Assembly (NCBI RefSeq): GCF_019237635.1
Contig: NZ_JAFAGS010000159.1
Span: 1 to 49,290, forward strand
Length of the DNA stretch: 49,290 nucleotides
Direction: 5' to 3'
Origin: Pluralibacter sp.
Lineage (GTDB): Bacteria; Pseudomonadota; Gammaproteobacteria; Enterobacterales; Enterobacteriaceae
The position numbers were made by a program, and so were the translations under genes. The notes beneath the pieces are model-generated. The model did no database searches. It was not told where the DNA came from and was given only the letters and a program-made list of their open reading frames with translations. Every line of letters begins with the position of its first letter. Position 1 is the stretch's first letter. Positions 41,238 through 49,290 of the stretch are shown piece after piece.

Positions 41238-41440
41238 TTGACAATTAATGTTTAATATTATATTTAATTAATGTTCTTTGAGAATATTCACTTTATGAAG
41301 TGTCTGATTGCCCCATATATGGGGAGTGGTGTACAGCCCAATGGGCTGATTGCGTTGCCCCAAATATGGGGATATGTATATTCTCTCCAATGGAGAGTTC
41401 CCTTCAAGGGAAAACGAAAGGACCGTAAGGCCCTTTTGCT
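41238..41440 (+). ncRNA. Candidate structured RNA: eight consecutive small hairpins behind a consensus -35 box
   Basis: A perfect TTGACA (41238-41243) and a weak TATTTA (41261-41266) at 17 bp predict transcription from about 41273. Eight inverted repeats follow in order: 41274-41284, 41289-41302, 41311-41324 (CCCCATATATGGGG), 41334-41348 (CAGCCC/GGGCTG), 41358-41371 (CCCCA/TGGGG), 41383-41397 (CTCTCC/GGAGAG), 41398-41412 (TTCCCT/AGGGAA) and 41417-41436 with a GTAA tetraloop. The last is followed by TTTT. Two have the same AAT loop. There is no ORF of note. The strand could be either, since hairpins read on both; the promoter favours plus. Confidence 0.55.
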
Positions 41441-41455
41441 TGTGTATTTGTCTAA

Positions 41456-42436
41456 TTAATCACAACTTACTTCACTTAGTTCTTTGGCAATGAACATAAA
41501 CTCTGCACGATGATTTTTATCTTTAGATATGTATATCTTTCCGTTTACATCTGCAATAATGAATAGTTTTATCTTGCTTTTGTCTTTCTGTATTATAACT
41601 AACCTTTCAGGTATGGAGTATTTAACCAGATCCTTTTCATGATAACATTGATTAACGTAACCTAACCCGATCATATTCGCTATTTTTTCTGATACACCTG
41701 TTGAAAATGCTGTAGCGATATAAAAAACAATAAGTAAGGAGAAAAAAACGTAACACCATATCCTATTCTTTAGATCTCGATTACGTTGATGTATGTCCGC
41801 TAATCCAATAATCGCCAATGTAACGATAATAACAAATATTGAAAGAGCTTGAATAATACTATTAAAAGACGAATTTGTTTCTATATCAAAATTCAGTGTA
41901 ATGGAAAGAAATCCAAACATAGCAATACTTATTGCTAATAATAATGCAGTATATAAAATTAACTTTAATGTGACGGCTATTTTTTTGTAATAAAAGGGTT
42001 TTTTAATCGCTAAAAAATGAAGAGTCAATGCAACTATAACAACTAATGAAACTCCGAAGTAAAAATGATAAAAAGCGAATAAAGAAGCTACTCCACATGA
42101 TGTGAAGTATAATAAATATATTAATTTTCTTCTTTTTACCCCTTTTATTTTTTCTCGAACTAATATGTCATAATAAAGGCATCGGGCAATTGCTGGCGAT
42201 AAATTGAATGATATTAAAAAACATCCAACAATAAAAAGTATTATAAAGAAAGATAATGCCCCTGTACTGATGAGTAAATTTGATTGTATCAGGTCAATAA
42301 ACTTCACACCGTGGGTGCGTGCATAGCTAAAGAGGAACCACGCTCCTGAAAACGTGCACATAAAAATTATTAGAGTTATGATTTTTTCTATGTTTTTTAA
42401 TCCCAAGATGGAATGTTGTTTTATTTTGCTTAACAC
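41456..42436 (-). CDS. Multi-pass membrane protein of unknown function
   Basis: This 326-residue, low-GC protein starts at a GTG (AAAAGGAT 8 nt before). It has about six to seven hydrophobic segments up to residue 250 (for example LIIFMCTFSGAWFLFSYA, ALSFFIILFIVGCFLISF, VFFSLLIVFYIATAF). A short C-terminal soluble part follows with IIQKDKSKIKLFIIADVNGK. I do not recognise a family. It is 54 nt downstream of the CoiA-like gene on the same strand, so the two probably form a unit. The base composition differs sharply from the core genes and suggests transfer. Confidence 0.7.
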   Translation of the reverse strand: MLSKIKQHSILGLKNIEKIITLIIFMCTFSGAWFLFSYARTHGVKFIDLIQSNLLISTGALSFFIILFIVGCFLISFNLSPAIARCLYYDILVREKIKGVKRRKLIYLLYFTSCGVASLFAFYHFYFGVSLVVIVALTLHFLAIKKPFYYKKIAVTLKLILYTALLLAISIAMFGFLSITLNFDIETNSSFNSIIQALSIFVIIVTLAIIGLADIHQRNRDLKNRIWCYVFFSLLIVFYIATAFSTGVSEKIANMIGLGYVNQCYHEKDLVKYSIPERLVIIQKDKSKIKLFIIADVNGKIYISKDKNHRAEFMFIAKELSEVSCD

Positions 42437-42490
42437 TTTATTATCCTTTTTATAGGGGTATCTGGCAAAGATCTTTTCCCCGATAGATAG

Positions 42491-44086
42491 TTAAACTATG
42501 CTTTGTAGAAACAATTGTTGCAATGGTGTTTCCTTAATGACAATATCACCTTTCACAGTCAAAATACTTCTTTCGATTAATGGTTGTAGTACCTCAATAA
42601 TTATATGCCTTCTAAAAATAAGATGGCGATGAGGTAATTGAATGGTTTTCTTATTGGCAATTGCTTCTGCTTCTAAAGATATAAATTCAGGATCGAGAGG
42701 TAGGATGTCACTCATTTCATCAAATATGTTATAAACTGTAATACTGCTTCCAGTTGAAATGTTATCTATTATATTAATCATAATGCTAATTACTAAGATT
42801 GACCATCTCTGGAACATCCAAAGGCTGGGTGATTCTTTCATTTCTTTAAGCATTATAGGTAATTTCGGCCACTTCCTCTGTATGTTCGGAGTAAATAACT
42901 TATGGCTTATCAGCCATTTATTCCATGTGCTGTAGTCTCTATTGAATAGTTCATCGGTCATGTTTAAATACTCATATGAGCGATTTTTTAATCTATTGCT
43001 CATATAAATTGTTAGGGATTTTATATGTATATTTTCTTTACAGATTTTAATGAACTGAGACCGTACACGTGTTTTTTCTTTTTCAAGTGATGGATATTTC
43101 AACCAGCGCCATTGGGGATTATTACTATCTATAGGATAGAATCTTATAATTACACTCCCATCAAAATCGTCCATTAGATTCAAATCAAATTCATTTAGTA
43201 AATATATTATCCATATATGAAATTCTTTTCCTTTATGCAAGGTGTCTCCACGTAGGATAAAATAATTATCGTTTTTTTGTATAACCGATAGTTTATCAAC
43301 GGAACGATTCTTCTTTGGGTACAGGCAGAAGCTTTCAGTAAATACCTCATTAGATTCTTCATAAGTTATACTCTCATGAATACTTGGCAGGAATATTGTC
43401 TTATTTTTCATTGTTTTGTTGATTGAATTTAGTGTGTTTTTTAATCTTTTGGAACGTCTTTCATTTATTTCTTTTTCGACAGCTAACTCATGACATTCAA
43501 TCGCTTTAATACACTCAGAGTAATAAAACCATTTATTGGGAACTTGATTGTTTTTAATACGTTGATACCATTCTTCTATCTCGATATCTTCAGAGTATTC
43601 GAACACTAACTCTACTGAATTTATTTTGTTATTTTTAAAGTAACGTACTTTTTCAGGCTCGCATTTGTGTGTTACGCAGATCTCGACGATGTATAATCCA
43701 GTATCTGTGTTAAGGCAGACATCTGACACATAGTTTCCGATTCTGTGTTCTAAGGTTGCGGTTAGTATTTTGGTTTTTATTAGTGGTGTTTTTAGCGTAT
43801 GATTCTTATACGCAAAAGTCATTTGAGGTATTGTTAATACATCTAAGCTAAGAAAATAATGTTGCATTGCTAAATGCAACTGTGTCATTCGGCAAGCACG
43901 ATTCTCGATAAGATTTCTATGGGCGAAATGATGTTTTTTTAATTTTCCACCATTACGAGCAATCAATTCATCATTACATGACTTACATATGCAATTACAC
44001 TTAGCTCCATTAGGAACATCATCAATATGCATGATCTGTTTTGTTTCTTTTTCCACTGCATATACAATGATCACTTCAAACTCCAT
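42491..44086 (-). CDS. CoiA-like nuclease-domain protein
   Basis: This 531-residue, low-GC protein has an N-terminus like competence protein CoiA. A cysteine cluster CNCICKSC (Cys30, 32, 34, 37) is followed by GGKLKKHHFAHRN (His52, 53, 56). Then comes a PD-(D/E)xK-like nuclease core with Asp122 (YVSDVCLN) and Glu135 to Lys141 (VEICVTHK). The remaining 370 residues are charged and mainly helical and match nothing I know. CoiA relatives include restriction-like endonucleases, so a defence role with its membrane-protein partner is plausible. The exact start (ATG 44086 or a later codon) is uncertain. Confidence 0.65.
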   Translation of the reverse strand: MEFEVIIVYAVEKETKQIMHIDDVPNGAKCNCICKSCNDELIARNGGKLKKHHFAHRNLIENRACRMTQLHLAMQHYFLSLDVLTIPQMTFAYKNHTLKTPLIKTKILTATLEHRIGNYVSDVCLNTDTGLYIVEICVTHKCEPEKVRYFKNNKINSVELVFEYSEDIEIEEWYQRIKNNQVPNKWFYYSECIKAIECHELAVEKEINERRSKRLKNTLNSINKTMKNKTIFLPSIHESITYEESNEVFTESFCLYPKKNRSVDKLSVIQKNDNYFILRGDTLHKGKEFHIWIIYLLNEFDLNLMDDFDGSVIIRFYPIDSNNPQWRWLKYPSLEKEKTRVRSQFIKICKENIHIKSLTIYMSNRLKNRSYEYLNMTDELFNRDYSTWNKWLISHKLFTPNIQRKWPKLPIMLKEMKESPSLWMFQRWSILVISIMINIIDNISTGSSITVYNIFDEMSDILPLDPEFISLEAEAIANKKTIQLPHRHLIFRRHIIIEVLQPLIERSILTVKGDIVIKETPLQQLFLQSIV

Positions 44087-44108
44087 TTCTTTACTATGAC
44101 TGACTTGT

Positions 44109-44348
44109 CTAGATTAAATCCTTGTATTGAATATGTCTACTGTATAAAGCAACGTAATCTTTAGCTTTCAGGTCTTTATTTGCTGCGAGCAAATTGAGAT
44201 AGTATGACCATGTCATTAATATTGGCACCAAAATAGCTGTGCGGGATTGTAATCCATTTATAGCGTAAGGCTTTGGTGCTGTTTTCTCTGTCTGCCACGC
44301 CGTATCAGGTCTACGATGTATGCCTTTACGCAACATGTTACATGCCAC
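44109..44348 (-). CDS. Doubtful small ORF (79 codons)
   Basis: An open frame of 79 codons starts with GTG at 44348 (ATG at 44336) upstream of the CoiA-like gene. It lacks a recognisable family and a clear ribosome site. Its middle (ILVPILMTWSYYLNLL) is hydrophobic. It may be a gene remnant. Confidence 0.25.
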   Translation of the reverse strand: MACNMLRKGIHRRPDTAWQTEKTAPKPYAINGLQSRTAILVPILMTWSYYLNLLAANKDLKAKDYVALYSRHIQYKDLI

Positions 44349-44802
44349 TCAGCGTAAGTGTAGGGGTATTAGATACAGCTATTTAGATAACAAATCCACC
44401 ACTGCAACATCAGAAGGAGCTGATCAAGATGTTTGCCTAAGAGTGTAAGTAATGTGGACGCTGTCGTCTTACTTATGTCATATCTGAATTAATTTTGCTT
44501 TTAATATAACCATATTGCATAATTAATTACCTGTTGACCTGTCAATGCCACCGTATAACCATCAATATTGATTCCTGATAGTCATTATCATTGTCTTTAT
44601 CACTCGATTACCGACATGAGCATGAGATGCTGGTAGCATTATGTTAAAAAAATGCTGGTTCTGTTTATCTGCAATGCTCTGTGCTGTGATAGCTCTACTT
44701 CAGAACGGGCTAAGACCACGATTTTATAGACTTTTTGCCCTTCCTAAATTAGATTGGTTAGAAAAGTCAGTAGCGATTCCTTAAGTAAAGGTGGGGTTCT
44801 CA
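44349..44802. other. Low-GC intergenic region with a possible 47-codon ORF
   Basis: This 454-bp gap separates the two accessory gene pairs. On the plus strand an ORF at 44641-44784 would encode MLKKCWFCLSAMLCAVIALL and then a basic tail, like a short secreted or membrane peptide. No ribosome site supports it. The promoter of the nuclease gene must lie here, but no good -35/-10 pair stands out. Confidence 0.4.
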
Positions 44803-45888
44803 ATGGAACGTAATGTTTTGGGTCATGCTCAAAGAGAAATTTCAGGAGCAACCACATTCGGAAAATATGATTTTCAGTATCATTGGGCCTTATGCAGAAT
44901 AATTGAAAAGCATAAATCCAATTCTGACTATGCATTATTAATCGAATATCATGAGGATGTCGTTATCGCAGACTCATTGTATGGAAACTCGGCAAATTTT
45001 GAATTTTTTCAAGTAAAGAACACTGGAAAACCCTTCACTTCTGATGCCTTAACCAAACGAGAGCAAGGTGCTGACGGAGCGAAGAGTTCCATTCTAGGTA
45101 AGCTATTAAGTTCATGTATTGGTACAGACTATGAAGCACGCATTACGGAAATAGGTCTTGTGTCCTCCAGTGGTTTCTCATTTGAACAAATAGATAAGAA
45201 GTTAAAATTAGACATTATAACTTCAGGTGATCTCAGTGTAGATTGCTTATCGGGGTTAACTGAAAAATTAAAGGATGAGATTGGAATAGCTCTCTTTCCA
45301 GAAAATCTAAAATTCATTGTTCCAAAAATAAAATTAGAGAACCAAGAAGAGTTTGTCATTGGTAGATTTGCTGAATTAGTAAATGAAATATTTCCAAATA
45401 GTCATTGTAATGCCGTTAATATTTATAGAGCAATAATCGATGAAATTCATCGCAAAGGACAGAACACTTACGATTTTACTGTTTGGGAGAAAATGGTAGA
45501 GGATAAATCTCTCACTTCTCATAAGGTAAAGGATGTTATTGCTGTTAACACAACAAGCCCAAAATTTGAGGACTTTGAGAAAGACTTTGAGTACTTAGCT
45601 AAAAATGATATGAAATGGAACACTTTAACTTATCGGAAAATTAATAAAAAAATAAAACAACTTTTCTTGCGCCGAATTGGGCATTCATCGGCTTTTGATA
45701 TGAATGTAATGAGAATAGTCCAGCAGGCACTAAGTAGTGTCTCAGAAGAAGATTTTACAGAAACACGTGATTACATTGAGTTAGTTATAGTAAAAGCTCA
45801 AGAACTTAATATTGAAGATCAAGTGCCAGAATATGACGATATATTATGCGAGGTAATTTATAGTTTTTTAAAGGTGATGCATGAATAA
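44803..45888 (+). CDS. DUF4297/Cap4-like double-strand DNA nuclease (defence effector)
   Basis: The protein has 361 residues from the ATG at 44803. The N-terminal domain shows the DUF4297 nuclease layout: REISGATTFGKYDFQYHWAL, then Glu48...Glu51-Asp52 (LLIEYHEDVVI), then Gln70-Val71-Lys72 (FEFFQVKN) of the PD-(D/E)xK core. The C-terminal half is helical and may contact the partner. Such nucleases are effectors in CBASS (Cap4) and in Lamassu/ABC-three-component systems. An SMC-like ATPase gene follows after 59 nt, which favours the latter. The sequence is low GC, in the integrase-borne segment. Confidence 0.75.
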   Translation: MERNVLGHAQREISGATTFGKYDFQYHWALCRIIEKHKSNSDYALLIEYHEDVVIADSLYGNSANFEFFQVKNTGKPFTSDALTKREQGADGAKSSILGKLLSSCIGTDYEARITEIGLVSSSGFSFEQIDKKLKLDIITSGDLSVDCLSGLTEKLKDEIGIALFPENLKFIVPKIKLENQEEFVIGRFAELVNEIFPNSHCNAVNIYRAIIDEIHRKGQNTYDFTVWEKMVEDKSLTSHKVKDVIAVNTTSPKFEDFEKDFEYLAKNDMKWNTLTYRKINKKIKQLFLRRIGHSSAFDMNVMRIVQQALSSVSEEDFTETRDYIELVIVKAQELNIEDQVPEYDDILCEVIYSFLKVMHE

Positions 45889-45947
45889 TATTGTAAGTAA
45901 TAAAGATAACTATAAATTATTAATCCGGAATTTAAGGAGCAAGAAAA

Positions 45948-47681
45948 ATGAGAAGCTTGACATTTCAACGATTAGTTCTGATATCAGATTCGAAAAGACT
46001 TGCGAATCAGTTCTCGTTCCAGAAAAGATTGAATCTAATTACCGGAAAAGATAATAGTATTGGCAAGTCCACCCTAGCCAAAAGTTTACTGTGGACTTTA
46101 GGATGCGAACCTGTTTTCGATGAAGAATGGAAATCAAATGACATTAAATCCATTTTATATTTTACTATACATAACAAAGAGTATTTTTCATGTCGAGGAA
46201 GCCACTCAATAATTTTGGGAGCTATCGGTGATAAAGCTCAAAGATATATAAATATAACTGGTGATTTTTCGAAAGATTTCTCTGATCTCGTCAATTTCAA
46301 AATGAAACTTCCTAATCGTGGTGATGGAAACTTAGAGACACCTCCTCCAGCATATTATTTTTTACCATTCTATATTGACCAGATAAAAAGCTGGAGTTCA
46401 CCTTGGAATTCATTTGAGAACTTAGGGCAATATTCCAAATGGAAAGGTCCATTAATCAAATACTTTACTGGTTATCTTAAGCCTGAGCATTTTGATATTG
46501 AGGAAAATATTTATGAGTATAGTGAAATCAAAAAGGAATCAGCAAATAAAATAGAGAAATTTCAAAGCGCCGTTGAAGTTATAGTTGATAACTCGGTTGA
46601 TTCACCTATAGCACTAGATAATAATAAGTTCATTAAGATTCAGAATGAAATAAAAAATGAACTTTACGACTTGATCGATTACCAAACAAGGCTTTATGAT
46701 ACTCAGGCCACTATCACCTCAAATATTTATGATCTCGAAAGTCAGTATGCGTTAGCCATTAGTTCTGCAAATGAACTAGAGGAAGATTATAAGTTTGCGG
46801 TAGAATCCATACCTACTGATAATTTAGAGTGTCCATTGTGTGGCACTCTTCACGATAACTCACTTCCTAACAGAGCGTTGCTTCTTTCAGAAAAAGACTC
46901 ATTGCTTAATGAGGCAAATTCAATAGCATCTAAAATAGGGGAACTCAATTCTTCATTGAACTCATTAAATGATGATGCTCAGTTTATTACTAACGAAATC
47001 GAAAGGATAAATAAGAAATACATCACAGATGACGCTGCAGTTGAAAAAGATCTCATTGCTCAAGTAATAGATACTATATCTACTGAAAACGTCTCAAGAA
47101 ATATTAAAATTAAAATCGATAATGAAGACCTTAGCATCAATAAGGCCAACAGTTCCATCAAGGATTTAAAAAAAGACCAGAAAAAACTTCTTTCTACCAA
47201 AGAAAGGGAAGAACTGAATTCGTCCTTTATGTCCAAACTGTTAGCAAATATTGAAGCACTAGGTTCGACAGGGATAAATCTTAGCAAGGTTAAATCACCC
47301 ACTGATTATAAACAGTTGCTTGGTGGTGGTGCTGCTGAGGCTGCTAGGGGACTACTTGCTTATCAACTCTCTATACTACAACAAATTCATGGTGCTAAAT
47401 CTTGCGTAGTGCCTCCTTTCGTTATCGATACACCCAACCAGCAGGAACAGGCGGGATACCGTTATGAAACTGTTATTAAAGAATTAATGCGTAGTGTTCC
47501 TCAGGATTATCAAATAATACTATGTGCAATGGAAAATGATGCGTTAAATGAATTTAAACATGATGCTAATGTTATTGAGTTAAATTCAAATAGACTTCTA
47601 ACTGCTTCGCAATATAATTCTTTGAGGTCTGAATATAAATATCTTCAGTCAATGATTACAGGTCAAAGTGATAAGGAATAA
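45948..47681 (+). CDS. SMC/Rad50-like zinc-hook ATPase (defence partner)
   Basis: The protein has 577 residues. It has a P-loop GKDNSIGKST (33-42) near the N-terminus and a central coiled-coil region interrupted by the zinc-hook motif CPLC (Cys295, Cys298). A signature-like stretch LLGGGAAEAARGLLAY lies near 457-472, and Walker B VIDTPNQQEQ includes Asp494. The order matches SMC/Rad50-type ABC ATPases, which sense DNA ends or structures. Together with the upstream nuclease it resembles Lamassu (LmuB plus a Cap4-type LmuA), but I see no LmuC gene. AAGGAG precedes the start. Confidence 0.78.
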   Translation: MRSLTFQRLVLISDSKRLANQFSFQKRLNLITGKDNSIGKSTLAKSLLWTLGCEPVFDEEWKSNDIKSILYFTIHNKEYFSCRGSHSIILGAIGDKAQRYINITGDFSKDFSDLVNFKMKLPNRGDGNLETPPPAYYFLPFYIDQIKSWSSPWNSFENLGQYSKWKGPLIKYFTGYLKPEHFDIEENIYEYSEIKKESANKIEKFQSAVEVIVDNSVDSPIALDNNKFIKIQNEIKNELYDLIDYQTRLYDTQATITSNIYDLESQYALAISSANELEEDYKFAVESIPTDNLECPLCGTLHDNSLPNRALLLSEKDSLLNEANSIASKIGELNSSLNSLNDDAQFITNEIERINKKYITDDAAVEKDLIAQVIDTISTENVSRNIKIKIDNEDLSINKANSSIKDLKKDQKKLLSTKEREELNSSFMSKLLANIEALGSTGINLSKVKSPTDYKQLLGGGAAEAARGLLAYQLSILQQIHGAKSCVVPPFVIDTPNQQEQAGYRYETVIKELMRSVPQDYQIILCAMENDALNEFKHDANVIELNSNRLLTASQYNSLRSEYKYLQSMITGQSDKE

Positions 47682-47764
47682 ATAAGGTTAGCCACTTAAT
47701 CTTCATTTTAGATAATAAAAAATAGGGGTAAAGTATGGTGAAAGGCCATCCTTGGCCTCTATTG

Positions 47765-49039
47765 TTATCTACTTTGAGCAAATTCAAACGGCCTGACCAT
47801 ACCGTTTCTGCTTGCATCAAGGTAGTCAGCCCACCACTGAAGCATCAGGCGTCGCTGGTCAAGGTGCTTGGCTTTATGGGTGTAAGCAGCACGAACGCTG
47901 TTGCTTTCCTTATGGCTCATTTGAAGTTCCACAGCGTCTTCTGACCACAAACCAGACTCAATTAAGGCACTACAGGCCAGTGTGCGGAAGCCATGACCAC
48001 AAATGTCCTGCTTCGTGTCATAGCCCATATTGCGCAGGGCTTTGTTGATGGTGTTTTCGCTCATGGGCTTAAACGAGTCATAACAGCCAGTAAAAATTAA
48101 TCCGTCATTATGACCTTCTTCATAAGTCAGTTGTTGGATCTCTTTCAGAATCCTCATGGCTTGATTACAAAGGGGAACGAAGTGCTTACGCTTCATTTTG
48201 GCCCCACGAGTGGAATGTTTGACGTTTTCAATCGCTTCACGCTGTTCGGGTATCACCCACAACTTACTTTTGAAATCAATTTCAGACCAGCGAGCGAAAC
48301 GAAGTTCACTGGAACGAATGAAAATCATCAGATTGAGCTGGATTGCCAGTATAGTTAGCCTGCGGCCTTTGTATTCGGTAATTTTTTTAAGTAGTTGAGG
48401 GATTTCTTCCAGTTCCAGCGCGGGACGATGTTCGGTCTGTGGTTTCTGAACAGCACCTTCCATATCGTAAGCGGGGTTATGGCGTATGAGTTTTTGCTGT
48501 ACGGCATGACGGAGGATCGCAGTAATGTATTGTTGAATGCGTATGGCAACTTCAAGATAGCCAAGTGCCTCAACCTTTTTGACTGGAACCAGCAGATCAC
48601 TCGTATCCAGTTCGGCAACATCTTTATCGCCAATTGCCGGGAAGACATAGGTTTCAAGGCGCTTCCATACGGAATCACCGTAATCTTCTGACCATTTGGT
48701 TTTCGTAGAGAACCAAGCTTTAGCGACCATACTGAAAGAGCGTGTTTTATCACGCTTAGCTTTTAGCTCTTTAACCTCTGCCTGTTTCTTTGCATTAGGG
48801 TCAATGCCTTGAGCAAGAAGCCTTCTGGCCTCATCACGGCGTTGTCTTGCGTCAGAAAGAGAAACAGCAGGGTAAACACCAATAGAGAAGAGTTTTTGCT
48901 TTCCTTCGAAACGGTAGGCCATTTGCCAGTATTTCGAACCTTTAGGGGTAACACGGAGGAACATACCAAAGCCATCGGTTAGCTTATATTCCTTCTCAAG
49001 GGGTTTTGCATTTTTTGCTTTAATATCAGTTAGTGACAT
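47765..49039 (-). CDS. Tyrosine recombinase, P4-type integrase
   Basis: This 424-residue integrase has an N-terminal arm-binding DUF4102 domain (LTDGFGMFLRVTPKGSKYW), a core-binding domain and a catalytic domain. The residues Arg242, His349, Arg352 (GHGFRTLA), His376 and Tyr386 are all present, so it looks active. It reads away from the tRNA-Asn gene, whose 3' end lies 179 bp before it. That is the usual P4/HPI-type layout, with the island extending left. GC content is nearer the core than its neighbours. Confidence 0.93.
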   Translation of the reverse strand: MSLTDIKAKNAKPLEKEYKLTDGFGMFLRVTPKGSKYWQMAYRFEGKQKLFSIGVYPAVSLSDARQRRDEARRLLAQGIDPNAKKQAEVKELKAKRDKTRSFSMVAKAWFSTKTKWSEDYGDSVWKRLETYVFPAIGDKDVAELDTSDLLVPVKKVEALGYLEVAIRIQQYITAILRHAVQQKLIRHNPAYDMEGAVQKPQTEHRPALELEEIPQLLKKITEYKGRRLTILAIQLNLMIFIRSSELRFARWSEIDFKSKLWVIPEQREAIENVKHSTRGAKMKRKHFVPLCNQAMRILKEIQQLTYEEGHNDGLIFTGCYDSFKPMSENTINKALRNMGYDTKQDICGHGFRTLACSALIESGLWSEDAVELQMSHKESNSVRAAYTHKAKHLDQRRLMLQWWADYLDASRNGMVRPFEFAQSR

Positions 49040-49217
49040 GACCCCCCCCTCGATTGTTGGTAAAAGGCAAATCGAACCAGTATTACCAGCATTTTTACCA
49101 TCAAAATGATATGGCTTCGAGTGGTTTTTAGTGAACGAGGGTGAACGTGAAAGAAGGGATAACCAACTGATAGAAATGCAGAAAGCAGACGTCAGTGAAC
49201 GTCTGCTTCCCTTAAAT
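49040..49217. promoter_or_regulatory. Attachment-side region between integrase and tRNA-Asn
   Basis: This 178-bp segment has three GTGAACG heptamers (49131-49137, 49141-49147, 49195-49201). It also has an inverted pair around TGGTAAAA and TTTTTACCA. These may be integrase arm or excisionase sites. A 10-bp perfect hairpin AAGCAGACGT/ACGTCTGCTT (49183-49208) could terminate the tRNA transcript. The att core should be the tRNA 3' end itself. Confidence 0.5.
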
Positions 49218-49290
49218 TGGCTCCTCTGACTGGACTCGAACCAGTGACATACGGATTAACAGTCCGCCGTTCTACCGACTGAACTACAGA
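49218..49290 (-). tRNA. tRNA-Asn (GTT), 5' end cut by the window
   Basis: The minus strand reads a tRNA with D-loop AGTTCAGTCGGTAGAACGG, anticodon loop CTGTTAATC (anticodon GTT), T-loop GGTTCGAGTCC and encoded CCA at 49218-49220. Only the first three bases are outside the window. Asn tRNA genes are frequent integration sites in enterobacteria, including that of the Yersinia high-pathogenicity island, and the adjacent integrase fits. Confidence 0.96.

Noticed and set aside
41274..41436. A CRISPR array
   Set aside because: The repeated units are different palindromes with no constant repeat and spacer lengths, and no cas genes are in the window.
45881..46054. A 57-codon ORF overlapping the end of the nuclease gene and the start of the ATPase gene, with AAAGGTG in front; a possible missing third component
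   Set aside because: It lies mostly inside the ATPase coding region in another frame, is very short and charged, and has no recognisable motif. The AAGGAG before the ATPase start explains translation without it.

Overview
The window is chromosomal DNA of an enterobacterium. The his operon, yeeZ-yeeY-plaP, sbcB-dacD-sbmC-yeeA-yeeX and tRNA-Asn are arranged much as in Escherichia coli. A UDP-glucuronate-type epimerase next to hisI, a CitS-type transporter and a soluble three-domain NADH:fumarate reductase point to Klebsiella/Raoultella or a near relative. The genus is an inference. No species marker is visible.

Layout. (1) 1-7.7 kb: the end of a surface-polysaccharide epimerase gene, then the complete his operon (hisG-D-C-B-H-A-F-I, minus strand) with its leader peptide (seven consecutive His codons) and attenuator. 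(2) 7.7-18.6 kb: conserved housekeeping genes (yeeZ, yeeY, plaP, sbcB, dacD, LexA-controlled sbmC, yeeA, yeeX) with an extra, stand-alone EF-G paralogue in the place held by yeeE-yeeD in E. coli. (3) 18.6-33.0 kb: an anaerobic C4-dicarboxylate/citrate module. It holds a CitS-family carrier, an AEC carrier, NAD-malic enzyme, class I fumarase and a CitT/TtdT-type antiporter. It also holds a 925-residue OYE/FMN_bind/FAD fumarate reductase with its cytoplasmic ApbE flavinyltransferase, and a DcuSR-type two-component system. Malate or citrate carbon can enter, be dehydrated to fumarate and be reduced to succinate with NADH. A perfect FNR box lies in the divergent control region, and a good CRP box lies before the AEC carrier gene. 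(4) 33.1-35.5 kb: a MurQ-like SIS protein with an altered active site, an M14 carboxypeptidase and YajD.

(5) 35.5-49.3 kb is accessory DNA. Two 133-bp copies of a direct repeat (35573-35705 and 41102-41234) bracket several genes: a DinQ/TisB-like type I toxin with a probable divergent antisense RNA, an arylsulfotransferase-like protein with a periplasmic 5'-nucleotidase, an InsA-type zinc-ribbon protein and an SfsB/Ner-like regulator. To the right, DNA of clearly lower GC begins. It contains a run of eight small hairpins behind a consensus -35 box, which is a candidate structured RNA. Next come a membrane protein with a CoiA-like nuclease, then a DUF4297/Cap4-like nuclease followed by a zinc-hook SMC-like ATPase. 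Last is a P4-type tyrosine integrase next to tRNA-Asn. This is the usual organisation of a tRNA-integrated defence island.

The strongest candidates for something undescribed are the hairpin-array RNA with the adjacent membrane protein/CoiA-like pair, the two-gene nuclease-ATPase system, and the type I toxin module whose two promoters appear to share one palindromic -35 hexamer. No searches could be run. Functions rest on recognisable motifs, family resemblance from memory and gene context.
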